Assembly: GCA_041394845.1 (NCBI GenBank)
Contig: JAWKHL010000002.1
Location: 792,770 to 856,769 of the forward strand
Direction: 5' to 3'
DNA from: JAHCHG01 sp041394845
Lineage (GTDB): Bacteria > Acidobacteriota > Blastocatellia > Pyrinomonadales > Pyrinomonadaceae
DNA length: 64,000 bases
Every line of letters begins with the position of its first letter. Within the stretch, counting starts at the first letter, position 1. The notes under the pieces are model-generated. The model saw only the letters and a list, made by a program, of their open reading frames with translations, did not search any database and was not told the DNA's origin. Shown in pieces: positions 8,862 to 17,468 of this stretch. A program made the position numbers and the translations under genes.

Positions 8862-9554
8862 TCAGAACAGTTTCAGATTCTTGTCCTGAGTCTCTTTTAA
8901 TTTGTCCAGAAATTCGGCCCGTTTGATCTCTTTGGCTCCGAGGATCTGAAAATGCGGCGTCATCACCTGAATGTCGATCCAGGTCGAACCCCGCTCCCGG
9001 AGGTGTTCGATCAGGAAAAGCAGGGCGAATTTCGACGCGTTCGAACGCAGGTGGAACATGCTCTCGCCGCAAAAGACCCCGTCGGCATCGACCCCGTAAA
9101 GACCGCCGACCAACTGGCCCGAAGATGAACGCACTTCGACGCTGTGAGCCGCGCCGGTTCGATGGAATTCGAGATAGGCCTCGATGAATTCGTCCGTGAT
9201 CCAGGTGCCGTTTTCGTGCGGTCGCCGAACATCGGCGCAATTTTCGATGACGGCCCGGAAATCCCCGTCGATCGAGAAGGTGAAATCGGTTTTGCGCCAT
9301 TCTTTTTTGAGGCTTCTCGGGATGTGCAATTCGTCGAGTTCGAGGACGGCGCGGCGTTCGGGGCAAAACCACGGCAGGGGCAGGCCGTCGATGTGCCACG
9401 GGAAAATGCCTTTTGAGTAGGCGTTGCGCAGATTTTCGACCGACAGGTCGCCGCCGAAACCGATGATGTCGCGGGCATTGTAATAATATTCGCCGAACAA
9501 AACCCATTCGGCAAATTCATGGGTGCGGGGATTCGGAAATTCGATCGAGAACAT
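8862..9554 (-). CDS. aat: Leucyl/phenylalanyl-tRNA-protein transferase
   Basis: Aat moves Leu or Phe from charged tRNA to proteins with N-terminal Lys or Arg, marking them for ClpAP degradation (N-end rule). The 230-residue length matches the family (E. coli 234). Diagnostic segments are NAYSKGIFPWHIDGLPLPWF, RAVLELDELHIPRSL, TWITDEFIEAYLEFHRTGAA, VGGLYGVDADGVFCGESMFH and TWIDIQVMTPHFQILGA. It is transcribed from a divergent region shared with the small membrane protein at 9625 and leads the TPR-DinB block. Confidence 0.95.
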   Translation of the reverse strand: MFSIEFPNPRTHEFAEWVLFGEYYYNARDIIGFGGDLSVENLRNAYSKGIFPWHIDGLPLPWFCPERRAVLELDELHIPRSLKKEWRKTDFTFSIDGDFRAVIENCADVRRPHENGTWITDEFIEAYLEFHRTGAAHSVEVRSSSGQLVGGLYGVDADGVFCGESMFHLRSNASKFALLFLIEHLRERGSTWIDIQVMTPHFQILGAKEIKRAEFLDKLKETQDKNLKLF

Positions 9555-9624
9555 TTTCGGGAACTATTTTAGCAAAAGGCGGTGTAAAGAGAAAAAAAAT
9601 ATAACCGGAGAAGATTGAAATTTT

Positions 9625-9945
9625 ATGAAGTTTGCTAAATCTTTGTTGACGAATCGTTTTGGGATCATTTTAGCCGCGATCAATATCGCATATTTTTTAT
9701 ATCAATCAAATAATTTGGCGGTTTGGTTAAATACATTTCCGTCAAGAGTTTTTATGTGTATGAATTTGCCGGCGGCAATTCTCGCTTTGGTTTTGAATGA
9801 ATCATTTCGATTCTGTATTCCCGGTCTTTCTTTTTATACATATTTTCAAATCGAGCTTTTTTTGTTTTCGTTTTCCATTATTCTGCAATGGCTTCTGATT
9901 GCCCATCTGGCCGGAGCGATCGCCCGCCGATTGCAATCGAATTAG
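9625..9945 (+). CDS. Small membrane protein, unknown
   Basis: A 106-residue protein with about three hydrophobic segments (FGIILAAINIAYFLY; VFMCMNLPAAILALVLN; ELFLFSFSIILQWLLIAHL) and a short basic tail (AIARRLQSN). It is more AT-rich than its neighbours and its codon use is less biased, which may indicate a rapidly evolving or acquired gene. Its third segment resembles the last segment of the protein at 14465 (ILLAHLIEMA against LLIAHLAGAI), suggesting distant relatedness. It is divergent from aat and convergent with the gene ending at 10019. I do not recognise the family. Confidence 0.6.
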   Translation: MKFAKSLLTNRFGIILAAINIAYFLYQSNNLAVWLNTFPSRVFMCMNLPAAILALVLNESFRFCIPGLSFYTYFQIELFLFSFSIILQWLLIAHLAGAIARRLQSN

Positions 9946-9959
9946 AAAATTAGTCGGGA

Positions 9960-10006
9960 GCGCATTTCATCCCGCCTTCATTTGCCTCAGGCGGGATGAA
10001 ATGCGC
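9960..10006. terminator. Perfect 17-bp stem-loop between convergent genes
   Basis: GCGCATTTCATCCCGCC at 9960-9976 is exactly complementary to 9990-10006 around a 13-nt loop, with flanking GGG/CCC extending the stem. It sits in the 73-nt gap between two convergent genes, so a bidirectional terminator is likely. It is not built of heptamers and has no strong T tail. Confidence 0.65.
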
Positions 10007-10018
10007 CCCCGATTCTCG

Positions 10019-10522
10019 CTAAATCAGCCTCAGCGCATTGGTCGACATCCGGCTCGCCCTCCCGCCGATGATCAGAAAGGTGAAATCGCCCTGGTTCCAA
10101 TCGGCTCCTCTCGCTTTGGCCTGCCAGCCGGCCGAAACCACTCCGCCGATAATGACCCCGTGGATCGTTTCATAGACGTTTTTCTGTTCGGGCGTCGGGT
10201 TGTGGATGATGTTGATCTGGACGCGGGTTCCGTCCGGAACCGAACCGCTCAGTTCGGCGATGATCTTGACGTTGGTGTTGGGCCGGGCCGTTTCGGTCGC
10301 CCATTGCGCCGTTCGGTAATAGTTCGAGGTCATATCGGGAACGAAACTGCCCGAATCAATGACCAAGTTTCGCTTTTGCGGCGCAAAAATGTCGGCCGCA
10401 TCGAAGCCGTTCCCCCGTTGCTCGTTCCGGTTGTTCTCCCGCTGATGATTCTGGTTCTGCGCCCCGTGTCCGCCGAAAACCGGCATCACTTTTTTCGGAA
10501 ATTTTCCGTTGATCGATGACAT
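10019..10522 (-). CDS. Hypothetical protein, 167 aa
   Basis: A conserved-looking protein with no signal peptide. Residues ~15-45 are polar and low in complexity (rich in N, Q, R and E); the rest appears beta-rich (KNLVIDSGSF-like start of the folded part, VKIIAELSGSVPDGTRVQIN, DFTFLIIGGRASRMSTNAL). I do not recognise the fold. AGGAGAG lies about 7 nt before the ATG at 10522, which supports the start. The gene is divergent from the M19 dipeptidase gene and convergent with the small membrane protein. The six-frame shadow on this strand through the dipeptidase gene is not real. Confidence 0.6.
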   Translation of the reverse strand: MSSINGKFPKKVMPVFGGHGAQNQNHQRENNRNEQRGNGFDAADIFAPQKRNLVIDSGSFVPDMTSNYYRTAQWATETARPNTNVKIIAELSGSVPDGTRVQINIIHNPTPEQKNVYETIHGVIIGGVVSAGWQAKARGADWNQGDFTFLIIGGRASRMSTNALRLI

Positions 10523-10617
10523 ATAAATCTCTCCTTTGATGATTGCTGTTGATTATCAAAAAGCCGTTTCGGAAAACGAATGGCTTTCAATCTCTTAACG
10601 CGCAAAGCGGGCGGGAA

Positions 10618-10646
10618 AAGGTTCAGTCGATTTTTGACTGAACCTT
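10618..10646. other. 11-bp hairpin in divergent promoter region
   Basis: AAGGTTCAGTC at 10618-10628 pairs perfectly with 10636-10646 around the 7-nt loop GATTTTT. It lies in the 236-nt region between the divergent genes starting at 10522 and 10759. On the minus strand it is followed by TTTT, so it could be an attenuator; it could also be a dyad operator. Only the structure is seen; the role is inference. Confidence 0.45.
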
Positions 10647-10758
10647 GAGCGGAGGCGGATTCCAAATGCTTTATTTGGATCATAAACTTTTTCTTGCCCG
10701 CCGGGGCTGGTTCAAAGTAAACTGAATCGACAAACAATCCAACAATCCGGAGAAATTT

Positions 10759-12075
10759 ATGAAACGTTTTATCTCGGCAATTATGACGGCGGCCGTTTTT
10801 ATGACGGTTTTTATGACGACCCAAAATGCGCAAAAGCTGACCGGCGAAGAAGACCTGATCGCCAAAGCCAAAAAGATTCACGAAGAGGTCATCACGCTCG
10901 ATACGCACAACGATATCGACACCAAAAATTTTACGAAAGAGGTCAATTACACCCAAAACCTCAACACGCAGGTCAACATCCCGAAGATGAAAGCCGGCGG
11001 TCTGGACGTTTCGTGGATGATCGTTTACACCGGTCAGGGCGAACTCAACGAGGCGGGTTACAAAAAGGCCTACGAGAACGCGATCGACAAATTCGACGCC
11101 ATCGAGCGTTTGACCAAAGAGATCGCTCCCGATGAGATCGAACTGGCGCTGACCTCGGCCGACGTCCGGCGAATTCACAAGGCCGGGAAAAAAGTGGCGA
11201 TGATCGGCGTCGAGAACGCCTATCCGATCGGTCTCGATCTCGGAAAGATCAAAGAATTCGCCGACCGCGGCGCTCGCTATATGTCGCTGGCCCACAACGG
11301 ACACAGCCAGCTGGCCGATTCCAACACGGGCGAGCGAGACGACAAATGGCTTCATCACGGCCTCAGCGAACTCGGCAAAAAGGCGGTTCACGAGATGAAC
11401 AAATGGGGAATTATGATCGATCTTTCGCATCCGTCGAAAGAGGCCAATCTGGAGGTTTTGAAACTGACCAAAGCCCCGGTCATCGCCTCGCATTCGGCCG
11501 CCCGCGCCCTGTGCGATCACAGCCGCAATCTCGACGACGAACAGCTCGAACTGATCAAAAAGAACGGCGGGGTCGTTCAGACCGTCGCCTTCCGCAGTTA
11601 CGTCAACAAGGAAAAAAGCGATCTCCGCGACAAGCTTTCGACCGAGATTCTCAAGGAGATGGCCGCCAAGGAAAATTTCAAACTGCTCGAATCGCGGGCC
11701 GAGGTGATGAAACTGCCCGAACGGGAACGCGAAGAATACATCGCCAAATTTATCGCCCTCCGGCAAAAAGCGCGGCCCGTCATCAACGAGCGGCTCAAGG
11801 ACAAAGCGCCCGATGTCAACGTCAAGGACTTCGTCAACCACATCGATTATCTGGTCAAGAAGATCGGGATCGAACACGTCGGCATCAGTTCCGATTTCGA
11901 CGGGGGCGGCGGAATCGAGGGTTGGGATGACGCTTCGGAAACGCTCAACGTGACGATCGAACTGGTTCGGCGCGGCTACACCAAAAAAGAGATCGGAATG
12001 CTCTGGAGCGGCAACCTCCTGAGGGTTTTGGACGAGGTCCAGAAGGTCGCCAAAGAAATGCAAAAAGCGGGTTGA
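10759..12075 (+). CDS. Membrane dipeptidase, peptidase family M19
   Basis: A 438-residue secreted zinc dipeptidase of the renal dipeptidase family, which cleaves a range of dipeptides. A signal peptide covers about residues 1-26 (MTAAVFMTVFMTTQ). The zinc ligands of the TIM barrel are visible: TLDTHNDI (HxD), the bridging Glu in GVENAYPIG, and His in SLAHNGHSQL and SHSAARALCDHSRN; the Asp of SSDFDGGGG is also conserved. Length fits the family. It is probably monocistronic, with an octamer repeat hairpin just after the stop. Likely periplasmic peptide turnover. Confidence 0.92.
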   Translation: MKRFISAIMTAAVFMTVFMTTQNAQKLTGEEDLIAKAKKIHEEVITLDTHNDIDTKNFTKEVNYTQNLNTQVNIPKMKAGGLDVSWMIVYTGQGELNEAGYKKAYENAIDKFDAIERLTKEIAPDEIELALTSADVRRIHKAGKKVAMIGVENAYPIGLDLGKIKEFADRGARYMSLAHNGHSQLADSNTGERDDKWLHHGLSELGKKAVHEMNKWGIMIDLSHPSKEANLEVLKLTKAPVIASHSAARALCDHSRNLDDEQLELIKKNGGVVQTVAFRSYVNKEKSDLRDKLSTEILKEMAAKENFKLLESRAEVMKLPEREREEYIAKFIALRQKARPVINERLKDKAPDVNVKDFVNHIDYLVKKIGIEHVGISSDFDGGGGIEGWDDASETLNVTIELVRRGYTKKEIGMLWSGNLLRVLDEVQKVAKEMQKAG

Positions 12076-12081
12076 TCTTTT

Positions 12082-12180
12082 ACCACAAAGCCACAAAGGC
12101 ACAAAGGGATTTTTTTGATGGACTTTTTTGCGTGAAAGTCCATTCGATCAAACGAATAAAATCCTTTGTGGCTTTGTGGT
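12082..12180. repeat. Octamer inverted repeat between convergent genes
   Basis: The left arm has three 8-nt units at 12083-12106 (CCACAAAG, CCACAAAG, GCACAAAG). The right arm at 12161-12180 is the reverse complement of two units plus GGAT. An inner stem (GGACTTT...AAAGTCC) lies between them. Only this array in the window has period 8 instead of 7. It fills the gap between the dipeptidase and the serine hydrolase genes; a two-way terminator is inferred. Confidence 0.8.
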
Positions 12181-12189
12181 GAAAAAAAA

Positions 12190-14202
12190 TCAATCCACTT
12201 TGGCGAACCAGAGATTTCGGACGCGACCGTTGGAGACGCGGAATCCGGTGATCTGCTGACTCTCGTTGCGGATGAATTGGATATCTCCGAGTCGGCTGGA
12301 GAAAAAATCCTTTTTGACCGGCGTCAGATCAAAATCGCTGACGCGCGGATGTTTGGCCGTCAGTTTGCCGTTTTCGACCACAAAGGTGTATTCGGTGGCC
12401 AGTTCCTCGCTGTAAAAACGGCCGGTGAAATCGGACAATGCGACCGATTTCGGATCAAAAGGCTTGACCCTCGGCGCCTCCAACGCGTTCCCGCCCTGAT
12501 ACAGTTTCAACAGATTGACCTCGTTTTTTTCGTTCTTGTGAAAGCTGATTTCTATGGGAGCGCCCTCGACCGCGAATCTGTCCGCAGAAAGAGCGCGCAG
12601 AGCCGCCCTCGGCTGTCCGGAGCCCTGTCCGAACAGTTGGCCGTTTTCGAACGTGACGGTGATGATGAAATTGGGCTGCAGTTCGTAATTCCCGGCGTAT
12701 GACTTGAGGATTTCCGGATCGACCTCGACCCCTTTCTTCTGTTCGGGAACTTTCCGGGCGGCATCCTCCTGCGGCGGTTGGCGGGCGGCGATCTCGTCTT
12801 TTAAATAGATGTCGGCGATCTTCAAAGCCATCCCGCCGGAATTGAAGGCCGCGTCGTTGCTAAAGACCATGACCGAGAATTTCTGATCGGGGAAGCGGCC
12901 CAGATAAGTCCGATATCCGGCATCGCCACCGCTGTGGCTGATCAGATCGAGGCCTTTATAGGTTCCGATTCCCTGACCGAGCGCGTAAAAGATGGTGTTT
13001 CCGTTGTTAAGAACGCCCCGCTTTTTCATCTCGTCCATCATCGCCGCGTCGCCGACCACGGGTTTTTCGAAATTCATCGCCCAGAGACTCAGATCATCGA
13101 CTGTCGTAAAGAGACTGGTCGCCCCGACATTGGCGTAATTGAGAACGCTCTTTTTGTAACCGGAACCGCTCCCGTAGTAGGAATAGGCGCGGTTTTTGAC
13201 TATTTTTTCGTGGTCATCGTAAAAGAGCGTGTTGTTCATCTTGAGCGGCTTGAAGATGCGCTCCTCCGTAAATTCGGCAAAGCTCCGGCCGGACACTCTG
13301 GCGACCACTTCGGCCAGAAGCGTGAACCCGGTGTTGCAGTAAAGGTATTCCTCGCCCGGATCGAAGTTCAGCTCTTTTTGCCGGGCGACCATCTTCAGAA
13401 TATGTTCTTTGGTGATGACGTCATCGAAACGCCAGCCGGCCATTCCCAGCAAATTCCACTGATCGCGCAAACCGCTGGTGTGGTGGGCGAGATGCCTCAA
13501 AGTGATGGTCTTTCCGAAATCCGGCACCTCGGGGATGTATTTTCTGACGTCGTCATCGAGCGAGAGTTTGCCCTCTTTGGCCAGAAGCAGAACGGCGAAG
13601 GCGGTGAACTGCTTGGAGACGGAGGCGATGTGAAAAACGGTCGAAGGCGTGATCGGAACATCATATTCGAGATTGGCCATTCCGTAACCCTTTTTGTAGA
13701 TGATCCGGCCGTCCCTGACGAGGGCGACGGCCGCGCCCGGTGTTTCGCGGCTGTCCCAGGCCGTAAATAGCTGATCGACCTGTCCGTCGGGCGTCGTCGC
13801 GCGCGGTTCGTTCTTTTCGATCCGCAGATCGTACTTGCCCTCGGTACCCGGATTTAAGGGCCGCACCTCAAAGGAGTAAACGCCTTTTTTCCCCGAGATG
13901 ATGCTGAAAAACTCCGGCCCCTCGCTCCCGTTCGGACTGTCGAACTCTTCGAGCTTTTTCCCGTCCGGATCAAAGGTCGTAATGATCAGATCAACGCCTT
14001 TCTGGACGAGTTTAAAAAAAGCGAAACGGTTCCCGTCCAGTTTGACCTCGTATTGATGTTTTTCGCCGCTTTTGATTTCGGTCGAAACCGACCCGCCCGG
14101 CGCGAGTTCGCTCTTTTTGACCTGAGCCTGAAGATGATAAGCGGAAAAGAGAAAAACGAGACAGATGACCAATTTGAATCCGGTTTTTATCATTTTTTTC
14201 AT
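12190..14202 (-). CDS. Beta-lactamase-fold serine hydrolase (class C/EstB-like), secreted
   Basis: A 670-residue protein. A signal peptide (LVICLVFLFSAYHLQAQ) is followed by a beta-rich prepeptidase-like domain (about 30-125), then a beta-lactamase-family domain (about 135-480) with SVSK as the SxxK nucleophile motif, YCNTGF as YxN and HSGGDAGY as the third motif. The C-terminal ~150 residues resemble the lipocalin-like extension common in these hydrolases (GNYELQPNFIITVTFENGQL). Family members hydrolyse esters or D-amino-acid peptides; beta-lactam hydrolysis is not implied. A near-alternative start is the Met three codons in. It is divergent from the gene at 14465. Confidence 0.9.
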   Translation of the reverse strand: MKKMIKTGFKLVICLVFLFSAYHLQAQVKKSELAPGGSVSTEIKSGEKHQYEVKLDGNRFAFFKLVQKGVDLIITTFDPDGKKLEEFDSPNGSEGPEFFSIISGKKGVYSFEVRPLNPGTEGKYDLRIEKNEPRATTPDGQVDQLFTAWDSRETPGAAVALVRDGRIIYKKGYGMANLEYDVPITPSTVFHIASVSKQFTAFAVLLLAKEGKLSLDDDVRKYIPEVPDFGKTITLRHLAHHTSGLRDQWNLLGMAGWRFDDVITKEHILKMVARQKELNFDPGEEYLYCNTGFTLLAEVVARVSGRSFAEFTEERIFKPLKMNNTLFYDDHEKIVKNRAYSYYGSGSGYKKSVLNYANVGATSLFTTVDDLSLWAMNFEKPVVGDAAMMDEMKKRGVLNNGNTIFYALGQGIGTYKGLDLISHSGGDAGYRTYLGRFPDQKFSVMVFSNDAAFNSGGMALKIADIYLKDEIAARQPPQEDAARKVPEQKKGVEVDPEILKSYAGNYELQPNFIITVTFENGQLFGQGSGQPRAALRALSADRFAVEGAPIEISFHKNEKNEVNLLKLYQGGNALEAPRVKPFDPKSVALSDFTGRFYSEELATEYTFVVENGKLTAKHPRVSDFDLTPVKKDFFSSRLGDIQFIRNESQQITGFRVSNGRVRNLWFAKVD

Positions 14203-14352
14203 AATTTTTTGATTGCCCGAAACAGCGTAAAATGACTCTCAAAACCGCGGACGCTGCCGGGAGTTTTGAGTTCCGATTTCCCCAAACTTCAATGAAAATG
14301 TCGCCGACCTTGGAATTGGTCACATAAAATATCATTACGGGTGAGAATGGGC

Positions 14353-14387
14353 AATTTGGATTTTGGATTTCGGGTTTCGGATTTCGG
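14353..14387 (+). repeat. Single heptamer array in a divergent upstream region
   Basis: Five contiguous 7-nt units: AATTTGG, ATTTTGG, ATTTCGG, GTTTCGG, ATTTCGG, followed by ATTTTTT. No matching opposite arm was seen within the 262-nt region between the genes starting at 14202 and 14465. It lies about 80 nt before the start of the plus-strand gene. Confidence 0.75.
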
Positions 14388-14464
14388 ATTTTTTTTGCGT
14401 TCGGGGAACCTTTGGGCTTTTTCGGGGTCTAACGGTTGAAACTGTTCCGATACCGAAAAAATTT

Positions 14465-14926
14465 ATGGAGTTTTTTGGCAGATTTTGCCCGAAGATCATA
14501 AAAAACAACCAACTGGCGGTCATCTTTCTGCTCGCCAATCTCTTTTTCTGCTCTTTTGCGTTCGATTGGGACAAGGCTTTTTCCTACATCAAAGATATCG
14601 ACAAAACCGGTTGCCGACCGGTCGCCGAAGTGCCGAGTTTCGGGATTTATAATTCCGCCCCTCCGCCTCCCGAAGAAATTTTAACTGGCCTTTTGGTTTT
14701 GATCTCGTTGCCGACATTGGCGGCAACGGCGATTTTGACGGAAAGCCTGAAGACCGATCATCCCCGATGGTGCCCCGAAACATTTGAAGTGATTGAAATT
14801 TTCGCCATCATGTTCTTCAACTCCTTTTACTGGATCCTTCTGGCTCATCTGATCGAGATGGCACACGGAAACTATCTGCGGAGCAAACCGGAACCGGAAA
14901 AGCCGCTGAGCATTTTTTCAGATTAG
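14465..14926 (+). CDS. Small membrane protein, unknown
   Basis: A 153-residue protein with three hydrophobic segments: LAVIFLLANLFFCSFAF, ILTGLLVLISLPTLAATAIL and IEIFAIMFFNSFYWILLAHL, plus a polar tail (KPEPEKPLSIF). A proline-rich stretch (SAPPPPEEI) precedes the second segment. The ATG at 14465 is chosen because the upstream in-frame extension is mostly translated repeat. The last segment resembles that of the protein at 9625, so the two may be distant paralogues. No known family is recognised. It converges on the MATE gene across a heptamer hairpin. Confidence 0.55.
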   Translation: MEFFGRFCPKIIKNNQLAVIFLLANLFFCSFAFDWDKAFSYIKDIDKTGCRPVAEVPSFGIYNSAPPPPEEILTGLLVLISLPTLAATAILTESLKTDHPRWCPETFEVIEIFAIMFFNSFYWILLAHLIEMAHGNYLRSKPEPEKPLSIFSD

Positions 14927-14930
14927 ATCG

Positions 14931-14976
14931 TGATGGGTGATGGGATTTTCTTTCCTATCACCCATCACCCATCACC
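14931..14976. repeat. TGATGGG heptamer hairpin between convergent genes
   Basis: The left arm is TGATGGG twice (14931-14944), an 11-nt loop follows, and the right arm is TATCACC, CATCACC, CATCACC (14956-14976). It occupies the gap between the small membrane protein gene and the MATE gene, whose stop is at 14990. Confidence 0.82.
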
Positions 14977-14989
14977 CAAAGCCCCCGGC

Positions 14990-16465
14990 TCAAACCACCT
15001 TCTCCTTCCACCTTCCGCGCCGGAAGATCAGCGCCGAGACGACCGCCAGAACCGAAAAGGCGATGGTGATGGCCCAGAACACGCCGTGCGGTCCGAGATC
15101 AAAGTAGTAGGCCAGAAGATAGGCCAGCGGGATCTCGAACAGCCAGAAGATGAACAGGTTAAGATAAGTCGGCGTCCAGGTATCGCCGGCGCCGTTAAAA
15201 GCGGTCTCGACGACCATTCCGAAGCCGTAGAACAAAAAGCCGTAGGCGACGATCCGAAGGCAATTTGTTCCGTAGGCGAAAACGGTCGGCTCGGTCGAAA
15301 AGATGCCGATGATCTGACCGGCGAAAAAGATAAAGACGAGGCCCACCAGACCGTAAAAGGCCGCATTGAAAAACGACGCCTGCCAGACCGATCTCTCGGC
15401 CCTTTCGGGTTTTCCGGCTCCGAGGTTTTGTCCGACCAACGTGGCCGCCGCATTGCTCAGACCGAGGGCCGGCAAAAGTGCGAAAATGATCACCCGAAGA
15501 CCGATCACATAACCGGCGATGGCTTCGCTTCCGAATCCGGCGACGATCGGCATCAGCGCGCTCCAGCTGGCCGTGGCGATGATCAACTGCAAAACCGCCG
15601 TCGATGACAAACGAACCAGTTTCCACAACAGGTGATAATCGAACGCCCAGTTGACCCGCCGGATCGTGATTCGTCCGGCCGGGCGGAACAGGTTCCAGGC
15701 TGCGAACAAAACCCCGATGCCGCGTCCGAGCGTCGTTCCGACGGCCGCTCCGGTCACTCCCAGTTTGGGAAAGATCCAGTTGGCGATCAGCCAGTCCGGC
15801 GCGTTGATCCCGACCACCGCGAAAATATCGCTCCCGAAGATAAAACACGGTGCGAGAACGATGTTCAAACCGTTGGCCAGCCACAAAACGCGCATCGCCA
15901 CGGCCGCGTCCCCGGCGCCTCGAAAGATGGCATTGAGCAGAAAGATAAAGACCACCACCGCATTGCCGCCGAGCATGATCCTCGTAAAGGTTACGCCCTC
16001 AGCGATGACCTGCGGTTCGGCGCCCAGAAATTTTAGAAAGTAGGGTGCGAAAGTGATCCCGATGGCGCTCAGAACAACTGACAGGATCAAACCCAGATAA
16101 ATGACATGGGTCGCCGTTTTGGCCGCGCCTTCGATGTCCTTTTCGCCGATCCGCCGGGCGACGGTGGCCGTCGCACCGATGGCCAGACCAAAGGCCACGG
16201 CGTAAATAATGGCCATCATCGATTCGGTGATCCCGACGACGGCGATCGAATCCGGCCCGAGTTTGGCGACAAAAAAGATGTCGCAAACCGCAAACAGACT
16301 CTCCATCATCATCTCCAGGATCATTGGAACCGCCAGCAAAAAGATCGCCAGCCCGATCGATCCCTTGGTAAAATCGCGACCCGAACCCCTGACAGCCTCT
16401 TTTAAAATGGACCAAAAAGAGTTATCAAACGTCTTCTCAGACGTTTTTAAAGCGTAACTAGACAT
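14990..16465 (-). CDS. MATE family efflux transporter
   Basis: A 491-residue polytopic protein with about 12 membrane segments, matching MATE (NorM/DinF-like) cation-coupled exporters. Typical segments include IGLAIFLLAVPMILEMMMES, AVCDIFFVAKLGPDSIAVVG and, at the start of the second half, VRLSSTAVLQLIIATASWSA followed by GYVIGLRVIIFALLPALGLS and AAATLVGQNLGAGKPERAER, the last being a MATE hallmark. The N-terminal ~30 residues are polar. The substrate is unknown; drugs, dyes or secondary metabolites are typical. It is divergent from the TerY-P triad. Confidence 0.93.
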   Translation of the reverse strand: MSSYALKTSEKTFDNSFWSILKEAVRGSGRDFTKGSIGLAIFLLAVPMILEMMMESLFAVCDIFFVAKLGPDSIAVVGITESMMAIIYAVAFGLAIGATATVARRIGEKDIEGAAKTATHVIYLGLILSVVLSAIGITFAPYFLKFLGAEPQVIAEGVTFTRIMLGGNAVVVFIFLLNAIFRGAGDAAVAMRVLWLANGLNIVLAPCFIFGSDIFAVVGINAPDWLIANWIFPKLGVTGAAVGTTLGRGIGVLFAAWNLFRPAGRITIRRVNWAFDYHLLWKLVRLSSTAVLQLIIATASWSALMPIVAGFGSEAIAGYVIGLRVIIFALLPALGLSNAAATLVGQNLGAGKPERAERSVWQASFFNAAFYGLVGLVFIFFAGQIIGIFSTEPTVFAYGTNCLRIVAYGFLFYGFGMVVETAFNGAGDTWTPTYLNLFIFWLFEIPLAYLLAYYFDLGPHGVFWAITIAFSVLAVVSALIFRRGRWKEKVV

Positions 16466-16781
16466 AAAAACTCCGTATTAAATTGTAGAAAAAAAAACTA
16501 TGAAAATTATCGCACGAAACGTGCTCTGGACAGTTCGTTTCATCGATGAAACAAAATACGACAAAACAAACAGAAAGGTTGCGAAGTATTTTTAGCGGGT
16601 AGCAATTTCCATAACGAAAAAGACATTAGCACAGGTGGTTGCGATTTGCCAAACAAAATATTCGATTTGGGATGGTGGAAGAAAACAAATCCGAAATCCG
16701 AAATCCCAAATCCGAAATCAAAAAACATTGCTTTTTGGAATATTTTCGATTTATTATTGAAGAAATTTTTTTTGAAGTATT
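16466..16781. other. 316-nt divergent intergenic region
   Basis: An AT-rich gap between the MATE gene (minus) and the vWA gene (plus). It holds a single heptamer array at 16687-16714 and a short opposite-sense stretch (GATTTGGGAT) around 16664. No ORF with coding character was seen. It must contain the promoters of both flanking genes, but no convincing -35/-10 pair stands out. Confidence 0.6.
16687..16714 (+). repeat. Heptamer array upstream of the TerY-P triad
   Basis: Four contiguous 7-nt units: AAATCCG, AAATCCG, AAATCCC, AAATCCG. The array ends 67 nt before the start of the vWA gene. Only a short partial complement is present upstream. Confidence 0.78.
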
Positions 16782-17468
16782 ATGAACGACCACACCTATA
16801 ATTATGATGAACAGCAGCCTTTTGCGGCGGCCGAATTTGCCGAGAACCCCGAACCGCGTTGTCCGTGCGTTCTTTTGCTCGACACTTCCGGTTCGATGCA
16901 GGGCGATTCGATCGAGGAATTGAACCGCGGTTTGCAGATGTTCCGCGAAGAGCTTTTCAACGACTCGTTGAGCATGAAGCGCGTCGAGATCGCCGTTATC
17001 ACTTTCGGGCCGGTCCGGGTTTTGCAAAACTTTGCCACCGCCGATCAATTCCGTCCTCCGCGAATGGAGGCTTCGGGCGATACGCCGCTCGGCGCGGCCG
17101 TCGGCCACGGACTCAACCTGCTCAAACAGCGCAAGGGGGTTTTGCGCAGTAACGGCATCAAGCTTTTCCGGCCGTGGATCTTTCTGATGACCGACGGCGA
17201 ACCGACCGACAAATGGAATCATCTTCCGCAGGTCGTCCGCGCCGGCGAGGAAAACAAATCTTTCTCTTTCTTTGCGCTCGGAGTTCACAACGCCAATTTC
17301 GAGGTTTTGCGCCAGATCGCACTGCGCGAACCGATGAAACTGAGCGGCGTCCGCTTTAAGGAATTCTTCCTCTGGCTGTCGGCCTCCCTGAAGAACGTCT
17401 CGCGGTCCACGCCGGGCGACAAGGTCTCGATTCCCGATTACAAACCCTACGGTTGGGCGGAAGTTTAA
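16782..17468 (+). CDS. TerY-like von Willebrand factor A domain protein
   Basis: A 228-residue cytoplasmic vWA protein. All three parts of a metal-ion-dependent adhesion site are present: DTSGSM (DxSxS), the Thr of SGDTPLGAAV, and the Asp of MTDGEPTDKW. The phase GDSIEELNRGLQMFREEL and the C-terminal FFLWLSASLKNVSR match TerY proteins of the tellurite-resistance-associated systems. The stop overlaps the start of the PP2C gene (TAATG), implying translational coupling. In the TerY-P triad the vWA protein is thought to assemble or receive the phospho-signal from the partner kinase and phosphatase; that role here is inferred from context. Confidence 0.9.
   Translation: MNDHTYNYDEQQPFAAAEFAENPEPRCPCVLLLDTSGSMQGDSIEELNRGLQMFREELFNDSLSMKRVEIAVITFGPVRVLQNFATADQFRPPRMEASGDTPLGAAVGHGLNLLKQRKGVLRSNGIKLFRPWIFLMTDGEPTDKWNHLPQVVRAGEENKSFSFFALGVHNANFEVLRQIALREPMKLSGVRFKEFFLWLSASLKNVSRSTPGDKVSIPDYKPYGWAEV

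Noticed and set aside
10486..12102. 538-codon minus-strand frame opposite the M19 dipeptidase
   Set aside because: The plus strand encodes all dipeptidase metal ligands; the antisense product has no recognisable domain and runs into the next gene's start.
12190..14202. Beta-lactam resistance gene
   Set aside because: The SxxK and YxN motifs show the fold, but the size and extra domains fit general secreted esterases/peptidases; no evidence of lactam hydrolysis.
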